From positions 1-22,862 of the forward strand of contig CAZVXL010000023.1 in the NCBI GenBank assembly GCA_964631595.1: 22,862 nucleotides of DNA, written 5' to 3'. Every line of letters begins with the position of its first letter. Position 1 is the stretch's first letter. The notes under the pieces are model-generated. The model worked only from the letters and a program-made list of their open reading frames with translations. It made no database searches and was not told the origin of the DNA. Below are positions 13,578 to 21,296 of the stretch, in pieces. Position numbers and translations under genes: made by a program. This stretch comes from UMGS1312 sp964631595. Its GTDB lineage: Bacteria; Bacillota; Clostridia; Oscillospirales; CAG-272.

Positions 13578-15365
13578 TCAACCGTCCAGCTCGGCCTCCT
13601 CGGCTTCGAGGATGACCTCCTTGTACTTCATGTAATTCTTCATCTTCAGGCGTGAAAAATCTCTTGTTCCCCAGTAGGTGTCCTTCTCACCGGAAAGCAC
13701 CTTGCTGTTTATCAGATAAGCGTCCTGATTGAATACCAGCGGCATTACGGGCATATCCTCCATGAGCATAGCCTCTGCCTCATGGAGCAGCTCTGCTCTT
13801 GCCGCAGAATCATGCTCCTCGTAGATCTTCTCAATAAGATCGGAATATTCGGAGTTCTCATAGCCGACAAGGTTGCCGATGAAGGGATACTCGGGATCGT
13901 CCATGTCAACTCCGCCGCCGCTGAACTTTGTGGCGTAAACGGAAAGCGCCGAGAACGCATCTGTATTGAGCATCTGCATATCGACTGCGATCACATCGAA
14001 ATCTCCCGCTTCAAGAGCGTTTGCGAAATTGTCCACAACGATCTTGGTGTTGGACTCTCCGCCCTCTCTCTTGATATCGGTCTTGAGGTACTCGATCTTT
14101 ACCTTAAAGCCGAGGTCTCCCCATACACCCGCTACATACTCCGCTACGGCGGCATCCGCCTCATTGTCATCTCTTACGGTAAGAGTGAACGAGCCGCTCT
14201 TAACGCCGGCCTCCTTCAGGAGTGCCTTTGCTCCGTCGACATCGGCTGCAGATGAGATGAGTGCTCCGCTCTCGGAGGAGTCTGCCACGGTACGGAAGTC
14301 CTTCTTCGATCCGCCGTCATCCACTCCGTAGGGGATAAGGCCGGTCGCGGGCTTCGCGAAGGTGAGGAGCTCGACGATCTCGTTTCTGTCGATCGCCATG
14401 GAAAGCGCACGTCTTACTCTTGCATCGGAGAACAGCTTGTTCTCGGTGTTGAAGTAATAGGTGTGGGTGGACATCTCATCGGATACTGTGGCCTGCTTTG
14501 CGCGCTCGGCTCTTGCGGACAGAGGTATCTCACCGAGATAGAATATCTGTCCCTCATCGAACGCCGCAAGCTGCGCCTCAAGGTCACCGCGCTTATAAGT
14601 GGTGATTATTCTCCACGGAATAACGTACTTGTCAAGAGCCTCGCCCTTTTCGTCGTCAAGATAATAGTTGGAGTTGCGCTCTATTCTCACAAGTCCGTCC
14701 TTATCCCAGTCGATCTCCTTAACGGCGAAGGGGCCGTTTGTGACCATGGACGAGGTCTTGGTCGCCCAGTTGTCATTTCTCGCGACCTCCTCACGGAGAG
14801 GAACGAGTGCGGGAGATGCACAGGTGCGGAAGAAGGCATCAAGATCGACGGCGTACTCGAAGGATATCTCAAGCACATATGTATCTACGGCAACAACGCC
14901 GAGATCGTCGATGGACACGTCGCCGTACTTAACGTCGCGTGCATTCTTGATATCAAAGAGCATGGACGCGGCAGAGCAGGCAAAGGTGGGCTCGAGAATA
15001 CGCTTCCAAGCATACACGATATCCTGCGCCTGAACGGAGCGTCCGTCGCTCCACTGGGTGCTGTTGAGCGTGATCGTTACCTTATATTCACCGGTCTCGT
15101 CGTTAAAGGATTTTTTGTAATCCTTCATCAGAGCCTTTTCCCAGTTTCCCTTGGAATCAAGTCTGGTAAGTCCCTCATAAATAAGGTTAAAGAACTTGAC
15201 CATATCACTGTTATGATAATTCATAGCAGGGTCGAAGTCATAGACCTGACCGGCCAGATACACATTGATTATGGCGCCCTTGTCGTCGCCCTCAAGTGTG
15301 GAACAGCCTGCGAAGGCTCCGACAACGATCGCAAGGCATATTAACATGGATATAATCCGTTTCAT
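13578..15365 (-). CDS. Family 5 (OppA/DppA-type) substrate-binding lipoprotein
   Basis: A 595-residue extracellular solute-binding protein of ABC family 5, normally binding oligopeptides, dipeptides or nickel. Residues 1-20 are a lipoprotein signal peptide with lipobox AFAGC (Cys 21). Family landmarks are FNLIYEGLTRLDSKGNWE near the N-terminus, DIVYAWKRILEP, the TNGPF block and ARVRRALSMAIDRNEIVELL. The length is usual for OppA. The start is ATG 15365 with AGGAGG twelve bases upstream, a slightly long spacing. No permease or ATPase of the Opp system lies in the window and the gene has its own promoter and terminator, so it is an orphan binding protein that probably serves a permease encoded elsewhere. 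The ligand is unknown. Confidence 0.93.
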   Translation of the reverse strand: MKRIISMLICLAIVVGAFAGCSTLEGDDKGAIINVYLAGQVYDFDPAMNYHNSDMVKFFNLIYEGLTRLDSKGNWEKALMKDYKKSFNDETGEYKVTITLNSTQWSDGRSVQAQDIVYAWKRILEPTFACSAASMLFDIKNARDVKYGDVSIDDLGVVAVDTYVLEISFEYAVDLDAFFRTCASPALVPLREEVARNDNWATKTSSMVTNGPFAVKEIDWDKDGLVRIERNSNYYLDDEKGEALDKYVIPWRIITTYKRGDLEAQLAAFDEGQIFYLGEIPLSARAERAKQATVSDEMSTHTYYFNTENKLFSDARVRRALSMAIDRNEIVELLTFAKPATGLIPYGVDDGGSKKDFRTVADSSESGALISSAADVDGAKALLKEAGVKSGSFTLTVRDDNEADAAVAEYVAGVWGDLGFKVKIEYLKTDIKREGGESNTKIVVDNFANALEAGDFDVIAVDMQMLNTDAFSALSVYATKFSGGGVDMDDPEYPFIGNLVGYENSEYSDLIEKIYEEHDSAARAELLHEAEAMLMEDMPVMPLVFNQDAYLINSKVLSGEKDTYWGTRDFSRLKMKNYMKYKEVILEAEEAELDG

Positions 15366-15435
15366 TTGCGGGTAATTCCTCCTGAAGTTTTATACAGAGA
15401 CCCGTTATATGCAGGTCGATCCGATACTCTTATGT

Positions 15436-15464
15436 ATTATATCACTTTTCCCCGAGATAATCAA
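15436..15464 (-). promoter_or_regulatory. Promoter of the OppA-like gene
   Basis: On the minus strand TTGATT (15459-15464), a 17-base spacer and perfect TATAAT (15436-15441) with an extended TGA. Transcription would start near 15429, giving a leader of about 65 bases. Confidence 0.75.
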
Positions 15465-15646
15465 TTACATATTTTTGAACAATCGAAAGTTTTGGTAAGT
15501 TATACAATCGAAAGCCCGTTTTTTCGTCATTTTACACAGTTTACGCATAAAAACCGCCGCGGCGCGAGAGCTTTTCGGTGCTTTTTTCGCTCAAAGTGCA
15601 TACGGAGCGCCCGAATGCGGGCAAAATAAGCAAAAAGGAGACCGGT

Positions 15647-16525
15647 ATGCCGAAACGGAACGAAAGGGCGGCGTTTGCAAGAAGCGATCTTGCCTGTGAG
15701 GGAGCGCGTGTCTTTGCCGCCACTCGGGAATTGCACCGAGTGGAGCGGTATGCGGAGGGATTTCACATCACGGAGCTTGAGGAGGCGGGCGGCGGATATC
15801 CGTCGGGCAGATACGTGACCGCCGACATCGGCAGGATATGGCTTGAGAGCGACGAGAGGGCGGAGGCGTGTGTGAGAATGCTTGCGGGTGAGATCGAAGG
15901 ATATGCGGAAAGGCTGTGCGCCGGCAAGCCGAGACATGAGCGGTGCATATTGGCGGCAGGGCTCGGAAACAGATTCATAACCGCCGATTCACTCGGCCCT
16001 CTGACCGTGGACAAGCTGACAGTCACGCGACACATGACGGGCAAAGGCGGATTTTTCGACACCACCGGCTGCTCCGAGCTCTGCGCCGTTCAGACAGGTG
16101 TCTTGGGGCAGGCCGGAATCGAAGCGGCGCTGACCGTTGCCGGAGCGGTAGCGGCGGTGGGAGCGGATCTCGTCATCGCGGTCGATGCCCTCGCCGCGCG
16201 CAGTGTCAAAAGGCTCGCCACGACAGTCCAGCTCTCCGATCTCGGCATCCGTCCCGGCTCGGGGCTCGGTAACAGGCGGCTTGCCGTGGATGCGGACAGT
16301 GTCGGCTGTCCCGTGCTGTCGATCGGCGTTCCCACCGTGGTGGATTCCGCAACTCTCGTTTGCGATATGCTTGAGCGTGCAGGCATCACCGAGCTGTCTC
16401 CTTCCCTTTGCAAGGAGCTTGAGGAGGGTCTTGACTTCTTTGTCGCTCCCAAGGAATGCGATTTAATGGCGGACGAGCTGTCTACCCTGCTCTCCCGTGC
16501 CATCTGCCTTGCGGCGGGAATTTAG
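15647..16525 (+). CDS. gpr: Germination protease Gpr (spore SASP endopeptidase)
   Basis: A 292-residue protease that degrades small acid-soluble spore proteins when spores germinate. Family blocks are clear: GLGNRFITADSLGP (with Asp 114), LTVTRH, GVLGQAGIEAA, VDALAARSVKRLATTVQLSD (Asp 180), GIRPGSGLGNRR and IGVPTVVD. Asp 114 and Asp 180 have the same 66-residue spacing as the catalytic aspartates 127 and 193 of the Bacillus megaterium enzyme. The protein is shorter than the Bacillus form (about 370 residues); the section between TRH and GVLGQ and the C-terminal part are reduced. The start is ATG 15647, with AAGGAG six bases upstream. In Bacillus it is made in the forespore under sigma-G as a zymogen. 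I could not identify a convincing sigma-G promoter here. It strongly indicates a spore former. Confidence 0.95.
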   Translation: MPKRNERAAFARSDLACEGARVFAATRELHRVERYAEGFHITELEEAGGGYPSGRYVTADIGRIWLESDERAEACVRMLAGEIEGYAERLCAGKPRHERCILAAGLGNRFITADSLGPLTVDKLTVTRHMTGKGGFFDTTGCSELCAVQTGVLGQAGIEAALTVAGAVAAVGADLVIAVDALAARSVKRLATTVQLSDLGIRPGSGLGNRRLAVDADSVGCPVLSIGVPTVVDSATLVCDMLERAGITELSPSLCKELEEGLDFFVAPKECDLMADELSTLLSRAICLAAGI

Positions 16526-16580
16526 AGGTGGTGAGCGCCACGTGTCCCCAATGTATATTTATACAATTTATTATTATATG

Positions 16581-16609
16581 TTGACTTTTTATGCAGTTTG
16601 TGATAAACT
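16581..16609 (+). promoter_or_regulatory. Promoter of the amino-acid ABC operon
   Basis: TTGACT (16581-16586), a 17-base spacer and TAAACT (16604-16609) with extended TGA. It is placed about 55 bases before the lipoprotein start and drives the three-gene importer operon. Confidence 0.7.
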
Positions 16610-16663
16610 CTTAGCTGTAAAAGTACGGCTATGCCGTAAATCTTATTTTTTACGGAGGACATT

Positions 16664-17539
16664 ATGAAATTTTCAAAGCTTTTATCCCTGATCCTTGCAG
16701 CAGTTCTCCTGCTCGTATGCTTCACCGGATGCGGTGAAGAAGCCAAGAAGGATCCCGACAGTACAGCCGCAAACACCGCCGACACCCCCGCCGATGACAA
16801 GAAGGTAGATATCTCCGACGTTAAGCTGCTGAACGAAGGCAAGATCGTCGTTGCAGCCGAGATCGGTTATCCCCCCTTTGAGAACTACGCCTCCGACGGT
16901 GTAACTCCCGTCGGTCTCGACGTCGATCTCGCAGATGAGATCGCAGCTCTCATGGGCGTTAAGGTCGAGTTCGTAAACACCGCCTTCGACGGTATCCTCG
17001 ACGGACTCACCATTGACAAGTACGACATGGTAATTTCCGCCGTGACCATCAATGCCGAGAGAAGTGAGCAGGTGGATTTCTCCATTCCCTACATTGACAA
17101 CTATCAGGCTATCGTCGTAAAGAAGGGCAACGAGAAGAAGATCGACGATATCCTCGATCTCGCAGGACTCAAGGTCGGCTTCCAGACCGGTACGATCTCC
17201 GCAGACAAGCTTGACGAGATGGAGTCCACCGGTGAGCTCACCGTTGAGAAGAACTCCTACGATCAGATCCTCGACGCCTACAGCGATCTGAAGCTGTCCG
17301 GACGTCTCGACGCCATTCTCTGCGACTCCTCCGTTGCAGACGGATATGTTGCTCAGAATCCCGACGATTACGAGATCGTATGGCTTGAGGATTCCAACCC
17401 CGAGCAGTTCGGCGTTGCCGTAAAGAAGGGCAACGAGGCTCTCCTGAAGGCCGTTAACGAGGCAATTGAGATCCTTGAGGACAACGGTACTCTCGATGAC
17501 ATCAGAAACACTTGGCTCCTCGGTACAGACGCCGAGTAA
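16664..17539 (+). CDS. Family 3 amino-acid-binding lipoprotein of ABC importer
   Basis: A 291-residue extracellular binding protein for polar amino acids. It has a lipoprotein signal peptide ending in FTGC (Cys 23), a Thr/Ala/Asp-rich tether (about 25-48), then the SBP family 3 fold. Landmarks are KIVVAAEIGYPPFENY, VGLDVDLADEIAALMGVK, DMVISAVTINAERSEQVDFS and the hinge region VGFQTGTIS. It starts at ATG 16664 behind CGGAGG. Codon use is very restricted (GAC, ATC, AAG and GTC-rich), as expected for a highly expressed gene. It is first in an operon with the permease and ATPase, separated from them by a 119-base spacer with two hairpins. The ligand (glutamine, cystine, arginine or other) cannot be assigned. 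Confidence 0.95.
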   Translation: MKFSKLLSLILAAVLLLVCFTGCGEEAKKDPDSTAANTADTPADDKKVDISDVKLLNEGKIVVAAEIGYPPFENYASDGVTPVGLDVDLADEIAALMGVKVEFVNTAFDGILDGLTIDKYDMVISAVTINAERSEQVDFSIPYIDNYQAIVVKKGNEKKIDDILDLAGLKVGFQTGTISADKLDEMESTGELTVEKNSYDQILDAYSDLKLSGRLDAILCDSSVADGYVAQNPDDYEIVWLEDSNPEQFGVAVKKGNEALLKAVNEAIEILEDNGTLDDIRNTWLLGTDAE

Positions 17540-17555
17540 TTCAAGAAAAGCTTTT

Positions 17556-17581
17556 CCTCGGATACCTCACGGTATTCGAGG
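17556..17581 (+). repeat. Intercistronic hairpin 1
   Basis: CCTCGGATACC and GGTATTCGAGG pair over 11 positions (one G-U wobble) around a TCAC loop, 17 bases after the lipoprotein stop. It directly adjoins the second, larger hairpin. Confidence 0.7.
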
Positions 17582-17627
17582 TTAGGCTGAAGGGAGTCGA
17601 GCTCACCTCGACTCACTTCAGCCTAAC
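17581..17627 (+). repeat. Intercistronic hairpin 2 between binding protein and permease
   Basis: GTTAGGCTGAA (17581-17591) pairs with TTCAGCCTAAC (17617-17627), and inside it AGTCGAG pairs with CTCGACT around a CTCAC loop. The following bases TTAATATCAC are not a U-run, so full termination is unlikely. Such structures often protect the upstream binding-protein message and leave it more abundant than the permease message; that role is inferred. Confidence 0.75.
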
Positions 17628-17658
17628 TTAATATCACATTACCGAAAGGATCTTTATT

Positions 17659-18615
17659 ATGAGCAATACCGCAACCCCCGCAAAAAGAGGGCTGTCACGA
17701 AGGCTTATTGCAGTCATCGCCGTAATACTGGCTCTTGCGGCGGTTCTTGTGACACTGTCACTGCTCTGCCCGAACCGCGCCGAGCTTTCTCAATACGTAT
17801 CAAGCGACCTCAAGGCAAAGCGTAAATACTCCGAATCCTACACAAGCTTCGGCTTTGTCAGCGTATTCGTTGGCAACGATGAGGCATCTAAGGTCAACGT
17901 CTCCGAAACCTTCCTCGGCTTTGCCGGAAAGGTGTACTGTGCAGACTCCGGCTTCATCGGGATCGTTGCGGACTTCATCAGATGGATACCCGTCCTGCTT
18001 GAGGGAACCTTCATCACCGTCTCACTCACGATAGTCTCCGTGCTTGCGGGACTTATATGCAGTCTGTTCCTTGCACTCGGCAAGATATCCAAGAACAAGG
18101 TAATCGGCAAGATCTGCGATGCCTACATATTCTTCTTCCGCGGCACTCCCCTGCTCATGCAGCTTTACTTCATTTATTACGCGCTTCCGCTCATCAGCCC
18201 CGCGCTCATGATAAACAACCGCTTCCTCGCCGCCTTTATCGCCTTCGCGCTCAATTCCGCGGCATACTGCGCCGAGATAATCCGTGCGGCTATCCAGTCG
18301 ATCGACAAGGGTCAGTTTGAAGCGGCAAGAGCGCTCGGCATGACTTATTGGCAGACGATGGGACAGATAGTGATCCCGCAGTCGGTGAGACGTCTTATCC
18401 CTCCCGTGGCAAACGAGTTTATCATGGTACTGAAGGATGCCTCTCTCGTTTCTGTAATCGCTCTTTCCGACCTCACCTTCCTTACGAGAAAGCTCTCCGT
18501 TTCAAACGCGACTCCTCTCGTATATATCCCCTCGATGCTTATTTACCTTGCAATAACCGCGCTGTTTACGTTTATATTCAACCGTCTTGAGAAGAAATTC
18601 TCGATCTACGAATAA
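17659..18615 (+). CDS. Polar amino-acid ABC importer permease
   Basis: A 318-residue membrane subunit of the HisM/GlnP family. The canonical permease domain begins near residue 105 (FIRWIPVLLEGTFITVSLTI) and includes IFFFRGTPLLMQLYFIYY and the EAA loop FEAARALGMTYWQTMGQIVIPQ that docks on the ATPase. Before this lies an extra transmembrane segment (about 15-37) and a predicted extracytoplasmic stretch (about 38-100), so the protein is roughly 90-100 residues longer than a typical family member. It starts at ATG 17659 behind AAAGGA. Only one permease gene is present, so it probably acts as a homodimer. The ATPase gene follows after 12 bases. Confidence 0.95.
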   Translation: MSNTATPAKRGLSRRLIAVIAVILALAAVLVTLSLLCPNRAELSQYVSSDLKAKRKYSESYTSFGFVSVFVGNDEASKVNVSETFLGFAGKVYCADSGFIGIVADFIRWIPVLLEGTFITVSLTIVSVLAGLICSLFLALGKISKNKVIGKICDAYIFFFRGTPLLMQLYFIYYALPLISPALMINNRFLAAFIAFALNSAAYCAEIIRAAIQSIDKGQFEAARALGMTYWQTMGQIVIPQSVRRLIPPVANEFIMVLKDASLVSVIALSDLTFLTRKLSVSNATPLVYIPSMLIYLAITALFTFIFNRLEKKFSIYE

Positions 18616-18627
18616 GGAGGTGCCGTA

Positions 18628-19386
18628 ATGTCTCTTATAAGAACCGAAAAGGTATCCAAAAGCTTCGGCTCGCTTGAGGTGCTGAAGGACATTTCGCTCT
18701 CCGTTGAGCAGGGTGAGGTCGTGTGCATAATCGGCCCCTCCGGCGCGGGAAAATCGACGTATCTGCGCTCGCTGAATCAGCTTGAGAAGATAAGCAGCGG
18801 CAAGATATTTATCGACGATGAGCTGTTCCTGCACCGTGAGAACGACAAGACCGTGGAGCACACCGATCCCGCAAATCAAAAGCGCCTTCTCCTCGAAATG
18901 GGCATGGTCTTCCAGCGCTTCAATCTGTTCCCTCATCTGACCGTGCTCGGAAACGTCACCCTCGCGCCCATGAAGGTGAAAAAGCTCCCGAAGGACGAAG
19001 CCGAGGCGCTCGGCAGAGATCTTCTGAGACAGGTCGGACTTGCCGACAAGGTAGACGAGTACCCTGCAAGGCTCTCCGGCGGTCAGCAGCAGCGTGTGGC
19101 TATCGCACGTGCGCTTGCGATGCAGCCGAAGATCATGCTGTTCGATGAGCCCACCTCCGCGCTCGATCCCGAGCTTGTCGGTGAGGTGCTCGGCGTTATG
19201 AAGAAGCTCGCCGAGGACGGCATGACGATGATCGTTGTCACTCACGAGATGAGCTTCGCAAGAGAGGTCGCGGACAGAGTGGTCTTCATGTGCGACGGAA
19301 TAATCGCGGAGGACAGACCCCCGCAGGAGCTGTTCTCAAATCCCGAGCACCCGAGACTGCGCCAATTCCTCCAAAGCGTGCTTTAA
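18628..19386 (+). CDS. Polar amino-acid ABC importer ATP-binding protein (GlnQ-like)
   Basis: A 252-residue ATPase that powers the importer from the cytoplasmic face. It has Walker A GPSGAGKS (36-43), the Q-loop Gln 96, the signature LSGGQQQR (149-156), Walker B IMLFDE (169-174) with D-loop SALD, and the switch His 206. A loop of about 20 residues between Walker A and the Q-loop (HRENDKTVEHTDPANQK) is longer than in GlnQ but occurs in parts of the family. It starts at ATG 18628 with AGGAGG upstream, 12 bases after the permease stop, and is followed by a terminator. The family name is secure; the transported amino acid is not. Confidence 0.97.
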   Translation: MSLIRTEKVSKSFGSLEVLKDISLSVEQGEVVCIIGPSGAGKSTYLRSLNQLEKISSGKIFIDDELFLHRENDKTVEHTDPANQKRLLLEMGMVFQRFNLFPHLTVLGNVTLAPMKVKKLPKDEAEALGRDLLRQVGLADKVDEYPARLSGGQQQRVAIARALAMQPKIMLFDEPTSALDPELVGEVLGVMKKLAEDGMTMIVVTHEMSFAREVADRVVFMCDGIIAEDRPPQELFSNPEHPRLRQFLQSVL

Positions 19387-19415
19387 GATTTTTTCGGCAA
19401 TGCCGATCTGCATAA

Positions 19416-19447
19416 GGGTACGGTCAGCCCCGACGGGCGCCGTACCC
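19416..19447 (+). terminator. Terminator of the ABC operon
   Basis: GGGTACGG and CCGTACCC with an inner GCCC/GGGC pair, followed by TTTTTCTG on the plus strand. It sits between convergent transcripts and may also stop the leftward spmAB message, though the minus-strand U-tract is poor. Confidence 0.88.
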
Positions 19448-19459
19448 TTTTTCTGTCCG

Positions 19460-19987
19460 CTATCCTCCGAAGAATATACGACACAGAAGGCAGGAGAGGA
19501 ATATGCAGAAAAGCATCACTGCGCCTGCGACCGGAAGGGCATGTCCGGTGCCGCGCACTCCCGCTCCCGAAAAATATACCGCGATAACGTAGATCACGGT
19601 GTCGGAGCTACCCATAAGCACAGCGGCACACAGCGCCGGAAAGCTGTCGGGGCCGATCTCCCGAATAAGTGAGGTGAACGCGCCGCTTGATGCCGCCCCC
19701 GATATCGGGCGTGTGATGAGCAGGGGGAATATTTCCGACGGAACGCCGAGCCTTTGACCCATCGGCGCAAGAAGCTCGGTAATCAGCCCTACGGCTCCGC
19801 TTGCCGAAAACATTCTGAGTGCGACCATGACGGCGCAGAGCGACGGCAGAAGCCTTACCGCCGATGCAAGCCCCTCGCGTGCCCCGTTGCAGAAGCAGTC
19901 GAAATAATCCTTTTTGCCGAAAAACATCATGCATGCGGCGCAAAAAACGACTGCGGGAATTATAAGCGATGACAAATACTCCGTCAT
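19460..19987 (-). CDS. spmB: Spore maturation protein B
   Basis: A 175-residue membrane protein with the nucleoside-recognition (Gate) fold. Recognisable blocks are FGKKDYFDCFCNGAREGLASAVRLLPSL-type sequence near residues 24-51, LITRPISGAASSG and MGSSDTVIYVIAVYF, all typical of SpmB. With SpmA it is needed for proper dehydration of the spore core in Bacillus subtilis. The start ATG (19987) overlaps the spmA stop in an ATGA junction, so translation is coupled. I chose this start because the longer frame would run inside spmA. Confidence 0.93.
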   Translation of the reverse strand: MTEYLSSLIIPAVVFCAACMMFFGKKDYFDCFCNGAREGLASAVRLLPSLCAVMVALRMFSASGAVGLITELLAPMGQRLGVPSEIFPLLITRPISGAASSGAFTSLIREIGPDSFPALCAAVLMGSSDTVIYVIAVYFSGAGVRGTGHALPVAGAVMLFCIFLSCLLCRIFFGG

Positions 19988-20616
19988 GTGCGCTCTCCCC
20001 TGCCGCGCTCTCTCGGATCCACTTTCCGAGGCTTGTGGGCTTTTCCGAGAGCGGCAACTGCTCTTGAGAGGAATACCCCGAATACCGCGCAGGAGGCGGA
20101 GCATATCCAAACGGGCAGTATTATCCTGTACGGCGCCGCCGAGCCCGCGCTTCTGCGTAGCGCAAACAGCGTTGTCGGAAGAAGATTCACCGATGCAGAG
20201 CCGAGGACTGCCAAGGTCACCATATCGTCGGTGGCTCTCTCCTTATGCGGATTCATCTCCTGCATACGCCTCATCGCCTCAACCGCAAATGGCGTCGCTG
20301 CGTTGGCTATCCCGAGCATATTTGCACTTATCGCGGCGGTGATCTCCTGCTTTCCGCACCCCGTTTTCCACGCATCGGGGAACACGTGGCGGAGCACGGG
20401 TGAGAGCAGTCGGCTGAGCCCGTCGATAACGCCCGCATCCTTCAGTACCTCCATGATCCCGCACCAGAAGCACATATTTCCGCAAAGCGTCAGTACGATC
20501 TCCACCGAATCCGCGGCACCGTCGATCACGGCGTTTGACAGCTCGGTAATATTGCTGCAGAGCGCGGCACATATAAGGGAGATCGCACATAAGATAAAAA
20601 AGCATTTTCCGAGCAT
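19984..20616 (-). CDS. spmA: Spore maturation protein A
   Basis: A 210-residue membrane protein, partner of SpmB. Family blocks include ITELSNAVIDGAADSVEIVL, LCGNMCFWCGIMEVLKDAGV, SANMLGIANAATPFAVEAM and MNPHKERATDDMVTL. It has several hydrophobic segments of the Gate type. Known mutants of spmA or spmB in Bacillus subtilis make spores with more core water and lower heat resistance. The start is ATG 20616 behind GAGGTG. It is the first gene of the pair and divergent from the AbrB-like gene. The leader has a CATATAAG sequence (20649-20656 on the minus strand) but no convincing -35, so the sigma factor is unclear. Confidence 0.93.
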   Translation of the reverse strand: MLGKCFFILCAISLICAALCSNITELSNAVIDGAADSVEIVLTLCGNMCFWCGIMEVLKDAGVIDGLSRLLSPVLRHVFPDAWKTGCGKQEITAAISANMLGIANAATPFAVEAMRRMQEMNPHKERATDDMVTLAVLGSASVNLLPTTLFALRRSAGSAAPYRIILPVWICSASCAVFGVFLSRAVAALGKAHKPRKVDPRERGRGERT

Positions 20617-20702
20617 TTCGGCACCTCTGTTCTGCAATTGTCTTGCGCTTATATGCAAATGTAAATAATCTTTGAAATCGGTCGATTTTCCGCAAACACC
20701 TA

Positions 20703-20731
20703 TTGACACCAACCCGAAATAATGGTAGAAT
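20703..20731 (+). promoter_or_regulatory. Sigma-A promoter of the AbrB-like gene
   Basis: Perfect TTGACA (20703-20708), a 17-base spacer and TAGAAT (20726-20731) preceded by TGG. Transcription would start near 20738, giving a leader of about 67 bases. Confidence 0.82.
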
Positions 20732-20804
20732 TAGTCATAAAGAGGATTATCTGGTAATAATTGTTAGAAATCGGCAGATAAATGTCAAACGGAGGAGATT
20801 TACT

Positions 20805-21056
20805 ATGACATCTTTAGGCATTGTTAGAAAAGTAGATGAGCTGGGACGGATCGTGCTTCCGGTCGAGGTCAGAAACAGGCTCGGGCTTGCTTCAAAGGAC
20901 GGCGTTGAAATATTTGTCGAAAAGGACAGAGTTATTCTCAAAAAGTATATGCCCTGCTGCATCTTCTGCGGCGACGCGGATAACGTCACATACTTCAAGG
21001 ACAAGCTTATTTGCCGCAATTGCCTTGAGTCGATAAAGGCAGGCAAGGCGGAGTGA
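20805..21056 (+). CDS. AbrB-family transition-state regulator with zinc-ribbon tail
   Basis: An 83-residue DNA-binding protein. Residues 1-48 form the AbrB swapped-hairpin domain (GIVRKVDELGRIVLPVEVRN, then EIFVEKDRVILKKY), almost the AbrB/Abh sequence of spore formers. The tail carries Cys 52-x2-Cys 55 and Cys 70-x2-Cys 73 (CIFC...CRNC), a Cys4 ribbon common in clostridial homologues but absent from Bacillus AbrB. It starts at ATG 20805 behind GGAGGAG. In related organisms such proteins repress stationary-phase and sporulation genes during growth. Divergent placement next to spmA fits that theme, but no direct control is shown. Confidence 0.93.
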   Translation: MTSLGIVRKVDELGRIVLPVEVRNRLGLASKDGVEIFVEKDRVILKKYMPCCIFCGDADNVTYFKDKLICRNCLESIKAGKAE

Positions 21057-21115
21057 GTCTCTAAATTATATTCACCCCTCGCGCCCGTTATTCCGAAGTA
21101 TATTACGCAAATGCA

Positions 21116-21145
21116 AAAAGTGCCTACCGCTCGGTAGGCACTTTT
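21116..21145 (+). terminator. Terminator of the AbrB-like gene
   Basis: AAAAGTGCCTACCG pairs with CGGTAGGCACTTTT, a near-perfect palindrome with a GCTC loop and U-runs on both strands. It lies 60 bases past the stop codon. The 150 bases that follow up to 21296 hold no gene that I can recognise. Confidence 0.9.
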
Positions 21146-21296
21146 ACGTTTGTCTAAGATGTATCGGGATATGCCGAGGTCTATCCGGCTTCACCGACAG
21201 CTCCGGCTTTTCGTGCGATAAAGCCGTCCGACATATCTGTCAGCTCCGCAAGTACATACGATACCGTAATCATCTGATGTCATTTTCTTTATGGGG

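Noticed and set aside
14463..15344. 293-codon plus-strand frame opposite the OppA-like gene
   Set aside because: It has no ribosome binding site and no family signature; it is the complement of a clear solute-binding protein.
18502..19245. 247-codon minus-strand frame opposite the ABC ATPase
   Set aside because: The opposite strand carries all ABC ATPase motifs; this frame has none and no start signal.
20759..20830. Direct repeat ATTGTTAGAAA around the AbrB-like start
   Set aside because: One copy lies inside codons conserved in the AbrB family (GIVRK), so the match is probably chance.
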